Of a stretch of DNA of 64,000 bases, positions 1-9,174 are shown one piece after another. The position numbers and the translations under genes are program-made. The DNA is from Yarrowia lipolytica (taxonomy: Eukaryota; Ascomycota; Dipodascomycetes; Dipodascales): assembly GCF_001761485.1 (NCBI RefSeq), contig NC_090773.1, positions 2,976,001-3,040,000 on the forward strand. Direction: 5' to 3'. Position 1 is the first letter of the stretch, and every line of letters begins with the position of its first letter. The notes beneath the pieces were generated by a model. That model was not told the origin of the DNA. It ran no database searches and saw only the letters and a list, made by a program, of their open reading frames with translations.

Positions 1-801
1 CATATCGGCATACTTGATGACAGTATCGAGCTGCTTGTTGACAGGGTCCATGACAAGATCGAATTCGACACCATCCAGCGACTTATCCTGCTGCAGCAGC
101 TTCAGAACCTCCATAGGATTGGAGTACTGCACAGCGGGTGGATCTCTTTTCTCCATGAGCTTCCTGGCACTCTTTCTGAAATCCATACAGGCTAGGGTCA
201 TGGCTTCAACGGCCACAGGAGCAGCATCGAGCTCAAACGCATACGACAGGTGGATCAGAGGATGCAGCAGTCCAAACGCCAACCCCGGAAACAGGGCTCC
301 CGAGTTGGGCACGCCTTCTGTGTGGCTGTAAACCTCATTTGCCACGGCCTTCCAGTCGTAAGAGGCCACGTCAGTCACTTCTTCCTGGAACAGATCAAAG
401 AATCCTCGCTCGTAGCGCACGTCTCCCAGATGTTTCACATAGGTGGTCATGTCCAGCTCCTCCGGACTGTCTTCCTTCCACTCCACCAAGTCCTTGATGT
501 CCTCCTCGTAAATGGCCGTCAGTTGCTGTGGAGACGCTCCCAGGTAGTACGCCGCTCCAAGAATGTGTGCCAGGTGGTTGTGGAACTTGCGGTCGTTGAA
601 CTTGACCTGGTAGTTGCTATGGTTGGCTCGCAGCAGTTGGTGGGCTTTCTCAAGAGACTGGGCCGTGGGTTTGGGACATCCTGGGGGAGCCTCGTATCCT
701 AGACCGTCAAAGGCGGTTTTCGCTGTAGTAGATAGTAAATTGCCCATTTGTAATTTGGTGATAGCTGAAGAAATGTGTACTGGTCGCTTTAGTGTGAACA
801 T
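1..801 (-). CDS. Questin oxidase-like protein (partial, C-terminus outside window)
   Basis: The minus strand is open without a stop from an ATG at 801 to the window edge, giving 267 codons, so the 3' end is missing. Motifs typical of the questin oxidase-like family (AflY/GedK/MdpL relatives) are visible: HNHLAHILGAAYYLGAS near residue 80, a following acidic IYEEDI stretch, and FGLLHPLIHLSYAFE near residue 185. Family members studied in filamentous fungi are Baeyer-Villiger-type oxidases of polyketide pathways. In yeasts they are uncharacterised, so the substrate here is unknown. A second in-frame Met at residue 19 (MGNLLS) could be the true start; the first 18 residues could instead be a targeting extension. 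Family call fairly sure, function not. Confidence 0.75.
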   Translation of the reverse strand, partial: MFTLKRPVHISSAITKLQMGNLLSTTAKTAFDGLGYEAPPGCPKPTAQSLEKAHQLLRANHSNYQVKFNDRKFHNHLAHILGAAYYLGASPQQLTAIYEEDIKDLVEWKEDSPEELDMTTYVKHLGDVRYERGFFDLFQEEVTDVASYDWKAVANEVYSHTEGVPNSGALFPGLAFGLLHPLIHLSYAFELDAAPVAVEAMTLACMDFRKSARKLMEKRDPPAVQYSNPMEVLKLLQQDKSLDGVEFDLVMDPVNKQLDTVIKYADM

Positions 802-3800
802 GACGAGTCTATAGTATCAGGTAATGTAGGTTTATGCAGGCGTGCCCCAACACTCAACGGAGATATACGGGAGCGATAGAATGCGGGTCCTGAGAGAGAA
901 AATACGGCCCCGATTAAGGTTTGGAGACCAAGAGCAATGCAGCAAGTCCAGACGGTTTGATCAAAGACGCTTGCAACTCGCTAGCATGTTTTTTCGGCGA
1001 GATAGAGACAGATCTGATAAAGTTCCACGACCTTGAAAACGGTGTTTAAAACCACATGAGACGTTTCATTGCTTCCTTTTATGGTGAAAATTAGGTAATA
1101 CAGCGTCTTTCGTCACAATTGTAGCATCACAATCCAGATACCTCTCTTCGTCATCGAGATACCGATACCGCCTTTTTCTTAGAGTTGTGGGGTATGTACG
1201 AGTATATGGGAGGGAGCAACTTGAAGATAACCCCAGGAGCTACTGAGATGAGTATTTAGACATGTAAAGGCAACTATCCGAATGCAATTACATGGACGAG
1301 TCGATTGCTACTATTTTCTTACTTCTACACCATGTAAATATCACACTTTCTGTTCCGCCTCGCCACTCGATAAAGTTCATCATAAGCCGCAGCTTACTCC
1401 AGAGCAATCTCATACGCTGCTGATGAGGCGGCTGAAAATTGCAAGGGGAGACATGTGTGTTTGAGGGGGATCGAACTCAGGAGAATTGGGGGTCAATAAT
1501 ATTGAGGATGCCTCGAACACGATAATGTTCATGACGAAGAAATCACTCCATCATGCGGCTTCACCGTTAGATAGAATCCGTGCTTGTTACCTTTGACGGG
1601 GAATTCGAGAGCTCGCCCTACCAGCAGATTGTAGACTTGCTGGGAGAGCCCAGAACATCGTGGTTGGCGTAGATGGTAAAGCGAAGAGCAGGATCGTGAT
1701 CATCAATATGATTGTGTGCAGGTAATCCGTGATGACGGTGGCCTTGATGCTTCGAAACAGAGTGTACTATGACTCCAAGGGGAAGAATACAGGCAGTTAT
1801 GACGTTCATGCTGTGAGATCTTTAACAGTCACCGGGATGCTGGCGACAACTTCCAGGTAAGTATGAACTCCTGGAGCTCGTCGTGGGTGCTCAATAACCA
1901 GAGTGGCTAATAAAATTATGTACTGTACTGTACAGTACATGCCTGAACGGTCGCGCCAGTAGCGTACCAAAGAGGCCCCGAAACTCCAATGACGGGATGG
2001 TGGTTTGCAGGAGTGGCAACTCAGGGTCACGAAGACACCACCGAAGCAAAACAAAATTAGACCAGTCTTGACAGATCTACAGTCAGTAGAAAACTCCTCT
2101 GCTAACATATCTTCAAGTTGGTAGCGTTGTAGAGCCCAGGTGATGAAGATCATGATCATGCAGAAACCCAGACCCACACCGCCGATTACACCATTTAATG
2201 AAACTAAATACGAGATTAAGGAAGACCTTACCGTACCTGGGATGTTTAATAAGGGGCTTATGCTATTTCTTCTAGTCTATTCTCGTCGTCTTAATAGATA
2301 CGTGTGTACTGTTCTGGGACGGGTTCTTCTCCAGGGGACATAAATTGGTGAATAATTGTATTATTGGGAAACTTACTATACCTTATCACAATTTTTAGAG
2401 TCTGTTTTGCTACAATTATTTGTCAATAGATCTTCGTCTCCTTCTAATATCCACAATGTCTCAAGGATGAGCGTTACCCTAGATTTGCTACAGATAAGAC
2501 TGGAGATGAAGAGAAGACGATGAGTACAGTAAATCACCAAATCTATATTTCTAGAAGCTACAGTTGACCTTGTTACGACTCTCTTTAATGACTGTCAAGC
2601 GCGACACAGGGTCATGAAGGATGAAGGGTATGTATGGACTTGTCATTGCGAGAAGTTGAAACCGAAGTTGAACTTTAGTGGAAATTCCTTCCCCAAAATT
2701 GGAGTTAGAGGAGGTCGATTAACTGACTGGTGAGATTGATTTGGTCATGTTTCTTTAACTAGGCAAGAGCCCCGCGTCTACCGTTCATTTGAAAGTATTC
2801 AACGACGTCCGAATGTTTAGACATGGTAAATCAACAGGCCAAAATGTTGGAAACAATAGAGATCTGATTATTCAGAAGATTTTGTAGTTGAGAGTATTAA
2901 CATTACTATCAGATCAAAAGAGTCTAACACCAGTTGACATATGGACGGAATTTGTGGACTTGGTATTATTATACAAGACAAAAGAACATATCAGCCCTGA
3001 CCATATTAACACATACATCTTTGAAATACATCTGCTTTCACTGCGTCTAGACAACTATTTTGTCAACCAGTCCGGTAGTAAAGTATCAAAGAAGACTCAG
3101 TACTAATTACGTCAAGTCAAGATTCTTCACCATTTGTCCAAGATCCTACAGCGTCATAGGTCACAGCTCCTCCTTGTACTCATGCTATCCCATACAGTGG
3201 CAACAACTGACATTGAAAAATGATTCACTAGTCTGATTCTATAATTACAAGCTGAGCTTGTCGTTTTAGAATAGTTCCACATCTTGATGAGTTGATTAAA
3301 AGAGAGTAACAATCTCTTCAACTCAGTCCTCGGGGAGTGGCTCATATTTGGAGTTCTTAACTCTGCAAGGATGAGAACTGGAGTATGGGAATTAACCATA
3401 TAAACTTGTTATCAACTCCTATTCCTTCAAAATAGACAGTTGGTAAGAAGATATGAAGGAGTTCCAAGCAGCTCATAATTCTCAGACAATCACTTGTTGC
3501 AACATCAGTCATCATCGAGACAACAACAAGGATAACAATAGCGTGGGTCGATCAACTTTCTCGGAAATTCAATTGCCGTATCCGTACTAACCTCGATAAA
3601 TGTTACTACTTGTGGCAAACATGCGACGCAAAATCCATCTGTCTAACTGTAGAACTTCCGGTGCAGTACAGACCTACAATACTGTACTTAATATCTTTAG
3701 GAACAGCAGGGTGCTTGTGGGAAGTCAATCCAAGTCTAGTAATGCGTCGTCTTCAAAAACCTTTCGCAATGGTCATTTAAGTCTCATATAACTCTTTTGG

Positions 3801-4253
3801 CCACTTTTACCGCTTCATTCGACATTTTCCCTTCTCAGCTTCACTCACGATATCACATATTTAAGCTCTTCGTATTAAAACCTTGAATGTTAAATATTAA
3901 ACCTTAACTGCTTCGAGAAAATGTGAAATCCTAACCAAACAATTAATCCCTAAATCAGATAGAGATTCAACTCATATAATCCCGAAACTGGTTTTTTTGG
4001 AAACTCTAGCTTCTATAAAACTTTCAGAATTCGTTGTGTACCTTGTGTTGAGTGATGTTGGACATCCATCGGAACCCAATGCGATCTGAAGAGGCAACTT
4101 ATTTGAAAGACGTAATATCGCACCTCTGATCACACCATCATACTTCCCTGATTGAGGCGATTCGAATTATACCACTTATATGCTATTATATAGCGAAATT
4201 AAAACCATAAACTACTCTTCATATACGCGCCACCCACCCGGAGCTCCACCAAG
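802..4253. other. Gene-poor stretch, AT-rich in its right half
   Basis: No recognisable gene. A minus-strand open frame near 1806-2220 would encode a hydrophobic segment (GGVGLGFCMIMIFITWAL) but it has no ATG or convincing exon partner. A 72-codon frame at 2888-3106 has no ATG and no known motif. Words such as GTACTGTACAGTACATG at 1921-1940 are the dispersed intergenic motif. From about 2350 to 4200 the DNA is notably AT-rich. Confidence 0.5.
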
Positions 4254-4344
4254 GGTCTAGTGGTGTAATGGTTATCACGTCTCGCTCACATTTGTTCTCA
4301 ATTGTGCACCGAGGAGGCTCGGAGTTCGATCCTCCGCTGGATCA
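4254..4344 (+). tRNA. tRNA-Val(CAC) with 18-nt intron
   Basis: The cloverleaf can be folded by eye. Acceptor GGTCTAG (4254-4260) pairs with CTGGATC (4337-4343), with discriminator A at 4344. The D stem is GTG/CAC (4263-4265 and 4276-4278). Anticodon stem TCTCG (4280-4284) pairs with CGAGG (4310-4314). The T arm is CGGAG-TTCGATC-CTCCG (4320-4336). The anticodon CAC lies at 4287-4289. The canonical intron position, after base 37, gives an intron at 4291-4308 and restores the 7-nt loop CTCACAC. The internal box B GTTCGATCC is present. No 5S rRNA sequence follows, so this is not one of the tRNA-5S dicistronic units known in Y. lipolytica. Confidence 0.9.
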
Positions 4345-4368
4345 TGTGACCTATAAACAGGTCTCATG

Positions 4369-4375
4369 TTTTTTT
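4369..4375 (+). terminator. Pol III terminator of tRNA-Val
   Basis: Run of seven T residues 25 nt after the mature tRNA end; the first T run on the sense strand after the gene. Confidence 0.8.
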
Positions 4376-4698
4376 CCCATGTTCCGATGAATTTCGAAAA
4401 CTATAAGTTCACACATTTATGCTCTCGAATATGAGATGGCGGCTACTGTACTCTTGGTCTGGGTTGAATGTGCAGTCATTGACGGGTTGGAACAGCTTTT
4501 TTTTTGGTCTGCCTCGTTATCTCCTACCTCTTTTGCGCTCAGCCGACTTTTTGGGGGTGCTTCAAAGAGCTATGGCAAGTTGCTATCAATCATTTCATTA
4601 CTATGCTATCCTTTAGTTATTTTTGAGCACAAGCTTTCACAGAGACTGAAAATAGCTCTGGAGAAACAAGCCTTGACTCTCGCTCAGACGTGGGCTCG
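4376..4698. other. Intergenic, tRNA-Val to DBP7 3' side
   Basis: About 320 bases between the tRNA terminator and the DBP7 stop. It holds a 9-nt T run near 4498-4506 and no supported gene. Confidence 0.5.
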
Positions 4699-7113
4699 TT
4701 ATTCAAGCACATAGCCACCCATGGCACTCTCTCCGGAGTTGTAAACATGCTTTCTGGACCGGTCCAGCATCTTCTTTCTGGCCTGGGTCTCGTCCAGACT
4801 TCCATCCTTATTGACCTTGATCTTTTCAGGGTCCTTCTTCTTGCCCAACTTTCCTGGAGCTTCTCGCAGTGCGAAAGACTTGGCCAAGTGTCCCAGATGC
4901 AGCATTCTGACGTTAAACATGTCCTTTTCAGCTGCAATATGAGTCGCGTAGGCTCGAATATGCGATGTGAATCCCCGTCGAGCTCTGTCCAGAGCAGTTT
5001 CATCTCCCAGCACCCATCTCTCAACATCCAGATGGTAGTTGGTAGCAGCAAAGTCCCATCCCTTTCCTCCAAATCCGGCAGCCAGAATGTTCTCGTACGT
5101 GGTTTTCTTCATCTGCTGACTCTGCTTGAGCTTCTCAACGTATCCCTCCTCGGCACCGGGCAGTAAGAAAAGCAGAGCTCGACCGTCCTGACCTGCTCGC
5201 GCAGTTCGACCAACTCGATGCAAATGGTCCTCGATGGAGAATGGAGGATCGTACTCGATAACATGAGTGATCTTGGGCAGATCCAGACCTCGAGAAGCAA
5301 CATCAGTACAAAGAAGAATAGAGGGAGTGGAGTTCTTGGCGAATGACGCCAGAGTCGCTGTTCGGGCCTGCTGAGACAGAGAACCGTGCAGTTTGTAAAC
5401 AGAAGTGGAAACATCGTCCAACAAGAGAGGGGCAGTCTTGGCAGTATCCATCTTGTTAATCTGAGAGCCGTCACGTGAAAGAACATCGAAATGGAAGTCC
5501 ACAGAGTCCGAACAAGACAAGAAGACAATCACCTTGGTGTTAGTCTTTTCGGAGCTCTGCAGAATATCTCCTCGGAGGGCTCCAAGAAGAGTCACTAGCC
5601 TGAGCTTAGCAGGAACGACAACCCATTCCTGAACAAGCTGAGAAGGAGCAGAGAACGTTTCCACAGAAGTCTCAGCAAGAGCATCCTCAACAGAATCGTT
5701 AGACACCCAATCGGCGTCCTTCAAAGTGCTCTTTCCAAGCTCAGTGACTCCTCCCTTCATCGTAGCGGAACAGAGAACAGTGACTCTTCTGGAAGGCAAG
5801 GGTTTGAGGTTCTTGGGGATATCCTTGAGATAGTTTTCGCCCCGTAGAACAGACTTCCACTCGATGGTTCGCAGAATTTTGGTGATAGTCTCCTCGAAAC
5901 CAAGCTCCATAAGTCGATCGCCTTCGTCCAGAACCACCCATCGCACCTGACTCAGATCCAGAGCTTCTGTGTTGTCAAAATGATCAGCCAGTCGTCCAGG
6001 AGTGGCTACCAGGATGTTGACACCCTTTCGAATTCGGGCCTTTTCGCTCTTCTTCTTCTCTCCTCCAATCACAATACCAGGAACAATCCAGGGGCAAGCC
6101 TTTCGACATAGAGTCTCCAAAACAGAGTAGATCTGCGTAGTCAGCTCACGTGTAGGAGTCAGAATCACGGCAAACAAGCCAGTCTCACGTGACACATCAT
6201 CACATGACATGATTCGCTCCAAAACAGGCAGAACAAAAGCGAGCGTCTTTCCGGAACCGGTCTGCGCCTGGACAAACAAATCTCGCTCTCGTTGAATAAG
6301 CCGGGGGATTGTTGCACGCTGGATCTTGGTAGGCTTAGCCAGTTGCATGCCGACTAAGGCATCCACGAGTCGCTGGCTGCATCCAAGACCAGAGAAAGTA
6401 GTGGAATCCTTTAAAGCGGCGTTTGACGACTCTGCGTTGTTCTCTGCTTCTTCTTCCTCCTCATCCTCCATCTGAACATCTTCTCCGGCAATTCGATCTT
6501 CCTTCTTCTCAGAGAAAATAGAAGACACATAAGTGCCCTTGATACCTCCCTTGGCTCCAGTCTTTTCTCGAATTCGTCTAATCAGCGAGCCGTCTTCACG
6601 GGTACCGATCACGTCTCGATCATGGTGTTTAGGAGTCGCATCTTGCGACTGGTCCTTTCCAGCCTTCTCCATATCTCTTCTGTTCCGGAAGTTTCGCTGA
6701 GGCACCCATCTTTCCTTCTCGGGCCGCTTACCTCCCTCCATGAGTCGCTGGTATTTCTCTTCGTCGGTCTCCTCAACAGGTTTAGACGCAACAGGTTTGT
6801 CGTAGGACTTCTTTTCATAAGGCTTCTTCTCAAAGGGTTTCTTCTCATAAGGCTTCTTCTCATAAGGCTTATCGTAGGGTTTCGGTCTCACTGGAGGGTT
6901 ATCCTGCTCCCGTCGCTTCATTCGATCCTCGATTGTCGTCGTAATTCCTCCTTGTTCCTTCTTCCAGGCGTTTTTTTTCTCCTCTTCTCGCAGAGCCTTT
7001 CGCTGGGCAAACGAGAGGCCAGACTTCTTCAGCTTGGCGGCCTTCTCGCGCGCAGACAGCTGTCGAGGGCCGTCCGCCACCACCAGATTCAGCATCATTC
7101 CGTCGTCTTCCAT
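4699..7113 (-). CDS. DBP7: ATP-dependent RNA helicase Dbp7 (DEAD-box)
   Basis: 804-residue DEAD-box helicase of the nucleolar Dbp7/DDX31 type, needed for early 60S ribosomal subunit assembly. The opening GMMLNLVV matches the Dbp7 N-terminus. Visible motifs: Q-motif region around 240-265, motif I AQTGSGKT 283-290, PTRELT 320-325, TPGR 371-374, motif II DEGD 396-399 (Dbp7 uses this variant in place of DEAD), SAT 449-451, DVASRGLD about 604-611 and HRVGRTARAG about 632-641. The N-terminal 235 residues are charged and include five lysine-rich KPYEK-type repeats at about 78-107 and an acidic run at 216-225. The start at 7113 is the first ATG of the frame. The gene is intronless. mL59 lies upstream on the same strand. 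Confidence 0.95.
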   Translation of the reverse strand: MEDDGMMLNLVVADGPRQLSAREKAAKLKKSGLSFAQRKALREEEKKNAWKKEQGGITTTIEDRMKRREQDNPPVRPKPYDKPYEKKPYEKKPFEKKPYEKKSYDKPVASKPVEETDEEKYQRLMEGGKRPEKERWVPQRNFRNRRDMEKAGKDQSQDATPKHHDRDVIGTREDGSLIRRIREKTGAKGGIKGTYVSSIFSEKKEDRIAGEDVQMEDEEEEEAENNAESSNAALKDSTTFSGLGCSQRLVDALVGMQLAKPTKIQRATIPRLIQRERDLFVQAQTGSGKTLAFVLPVLERIMSCDDVSRETGLFAVILTPTRELTTQIYSVLETLCRKACPWIVPGIVIGGEKKKSEKARIRKGVNILVATPGRLADHFDNTEALDLSQVRWVVLDEGDRLMELGFEETITKILRTIEWKSVLRGENYLKDIPKNLKPLPSRRVTVLCSATMKGGVTELGKSTLKDADWVSNDSVEDALAETSVETFSAPSQLVQEWVVVPAKLRLVTLLGALRGDILQSSEKTNTKVIVFLSCSDSVDFHFDVLSRDGSQINKMDTAKTAPLLLDDVSTSVYKLHGSLSQQARTATLASFAKNSTPSILLCTDVASRGLDLPKITHVIEYDPPFSIEDHLHRVGRTARAGQDGRALLFLLPGAEEGYVEKLKQSQQMKKTTYENILAAGFGGKGWDFAATNYHLDVERWVLGDETALDRARRGFTSHIRAYATHIAAEKDMFNVRMLHLGHLAKSFALREAPGKLGKKKDPEKIKVNKDGSLDETQARKKMLDRSRKHVYNSGESAMGGYVLE

Positions 7114-8622
7114 TGTGTAGTGTTAGTGACAGGAGTTGGGTTGTGTAGTTGTGGAATTTGTCAGGTCTCAATTTTATCGACATGCAGGAATTTTTTAAAA
7201 ACTTGCAGATTCTAGGTGGATTAAGGTTTCTTAACAGGGTGTTGTAGTGGATGGTGGAGAGGACTTGGAGACAGTTGTGACTAGCAGTATTGGTATTTCA
7301 GCGACTGTTTATAAGTAGTATCAATTTCGAAGAAATTGGGTGAATTTTAAGGGAGTTGGAAGGACTTTGGTTTAGTTACTATAGTTGGCTGGAATAGTTG
7401 CAATTTTGTTAAGCAAAACCTTACTTCGATTCTCGACCCGGCCGTGAGATTTCTTCCAATGAATATAGGACTCCTGAGAGCAGTAAAAGATAGTGCAATA
7501 AATTTCCTTTTGATAACATACAAATATTTGGCCTGGCTACATCATCTTGCTGCCTCACGTTGGCGCACTGTATGTGCAATATGTACCGTACATCATATTA
7601 CTGGTGGCTCATGGATATCGTGGAAGTAACAGACTTCGTCAAAGTGTCTATTCGAACATCATTCAAAGCTTCGTCAAGCATCAGATAGATATTGATCAAG
7701 CAAACCCCTCACGAACTACTTCAACTCTCGACCTTGCTGTTCAAGGAACTTTTCGGTTCAGACTTCCAGACCCGTAGTTTCCCGTTTGAAATACCCACCA
7801 TGGCAAAGTAATCTTGTCTAGAACGTCCATTGTAGACCAGCCTTACTTCTAGGGCAGTTTAACAATACGCTCATTATATTTGATGACGATGCCATATTGA
7901 GGATACAGCTCTCCTGAAACAGTGAGTAATCCTGGACCAGCAGAGTACAGCAAGTCTTTTCTCCTTTCAACCCAAACTCCATGGAAGTACATGTGAACAT
8001 CGTAGACAAAGTCGTCGTCGACAAGAACCCCCTGGGAGGCTGTTGTCGGCGTGTTTGAACAGCATGACTGTGTTCTCAAGTACAGTATATGAATGTTCGA
8101 CCTTGTTGTGTCTTGTACCTCGACCACTTTGTCGGCGAGTTTGCTAGGGTTGGAGTTATCTTCTCTGCTGAAACTCATTGACAGAAAGGTACGACCAGTA
8201 TTATCAACCGTCAATGCTGCGACGACTTGCGAAGACAATCTCAATCCCTTGGATTAATTGGCCAGAATTCTCGGAATTCTCATATCCAGAGGCTTTTGGA
8301 ACTTGATATTCTCGTCCTGGTTCTTGACCAGGTTGTTTAGTACTCTCGATACTCGGGGCAGTATTCGAGGGATCTATACGCATTAGAGACGTGTTTGTCA
8401 CCTTGTCAAAGCTTCAAACCCCAACTCCGATCTTGCAAAGACCATCTCGACGTACACAGAAGTCTACAGTATGTACTGTACTGTAAGAGCCACTCGGCTC
8501 TGGGCTTGTTTCAAGTTCATTACTATATACATATCCTCCTGCTGGGTAGATCGAATGAGATGTACGGATGCCATCCATCTGGTTGTGTTCGATGTACAGA
8601 CACTTGCTCCTCTCGTATCTGT
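7114..8622. other. Intergenic between mL59 and DBP7, with two unrecognised open frames
   Basis: Nothing identifiable. Two minus-strand frames overlap near 8204-8244. One starts at an ATG at about 8401. The other runs from about 8250 down to 7849, has protein-like composition (residues such as GVLVDDDFVYDVHMYFHGVW) but no ATG of its own. They lie in different frames, so this may be an old gene in decay or chance. GTACTGTACTGTA lies at about 8472-8484. Confidence 0.35.
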
Positions 8623-9174
8623 CTAAACCCACTGCTTCTTCTCTCGCTCCCGTCGCTCCAATCTCTCCCAGTGTTTCTTTCCCTTTGCCTCGGCAATCTT
8701 CTCGTCCATGGTCTCCAAGGCCTTGGCAATCTTTTCCTTTCGCGACTCCTTGGTCTTTTCTCGGATATGCTTCTTCCACACCATCTCGCCAATCAGAGGC
8801 TTGGCCTGCTCGTGTCGGGTCTCGAAGAAGGTCTTTTCCATGGGAGGAAGCAGCTCGTGCACTCCGTGCTTATGGGCCAGCTTGTACAGGTCCGACTGTC
8901 GTCTCAGCGAGTACAGAGGCTTGTGGGTCTTGTTGGTGACTCGCGACTTGTTGGGCAGGAAGGGGTTGGCGTTGGGGGCGTCCTTGAACCCCTTCTTGGC
9001 CGAGTAGTTGACAAATGGCTGGGGAGGGAACCGCTGGAAAAAGTCCTGCAGCTTCTGGGGCAGCTTGGCGAAGTTGGCGTTGGGGATGTACGACGGAGAG
9101 GCGTCGATGACGGGCACCTGAGCCTTGACGGCGCTGGAAACGGCCTGCTTGAGCATGTTGACCGACGGTTTCAT
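8623..9174 (-). CDS. MRPL25: Mitochondrial large-subunit ribosomal protein mL59 (MRPL25)
   Basis: 183 residues. Conserved blocks closely match yeast Mrpl25/mL59: LPQKLQDFFQRFPPQPFVNY at about 38-57, NANPFLPNKSRVT at about 67-79, then YSLRRQSDLYKLAHKHGV and HELLPPMEK at about 87-113. The C-terminal third is a lysine/glutamate-rich helix. It is a structural protein of the mitochondrial 54S subunit. The yeast protein is about 157 residues; the extra length here is an N-terminal extension of about 25 residues that may act as the import signal. Met1 (9174) and Met7 are both possible starts. The next gene downstream on the same strand is DBP7, 1.5 kb away, so the two are independent units. Confidence 0.92.
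   Translation of the reverse strand: MKPSVNMLKQAVSSAVKAQVPVIDASPSYIPNANFAKLPQKLQDFFQRFPPQPFVNYSAKKGFKDAPNANPFLPNKSRVTNKTHKPLYSLRRQSDLYKLAHKHGVHELLPPMEKTFFETRHEQAKPLIGEMVWKKHIREKTKESRKEKIAKALETMDEKIAEAKGKKHWERLERREREKKQWV

Noticed and set aside
1806-2220. Hydrophobic minus-strand frame resembling a membrane protein
   Set aside because: No ATG, no canonical splice partner, and the 3' part runs through dispersed GTAC repeats.
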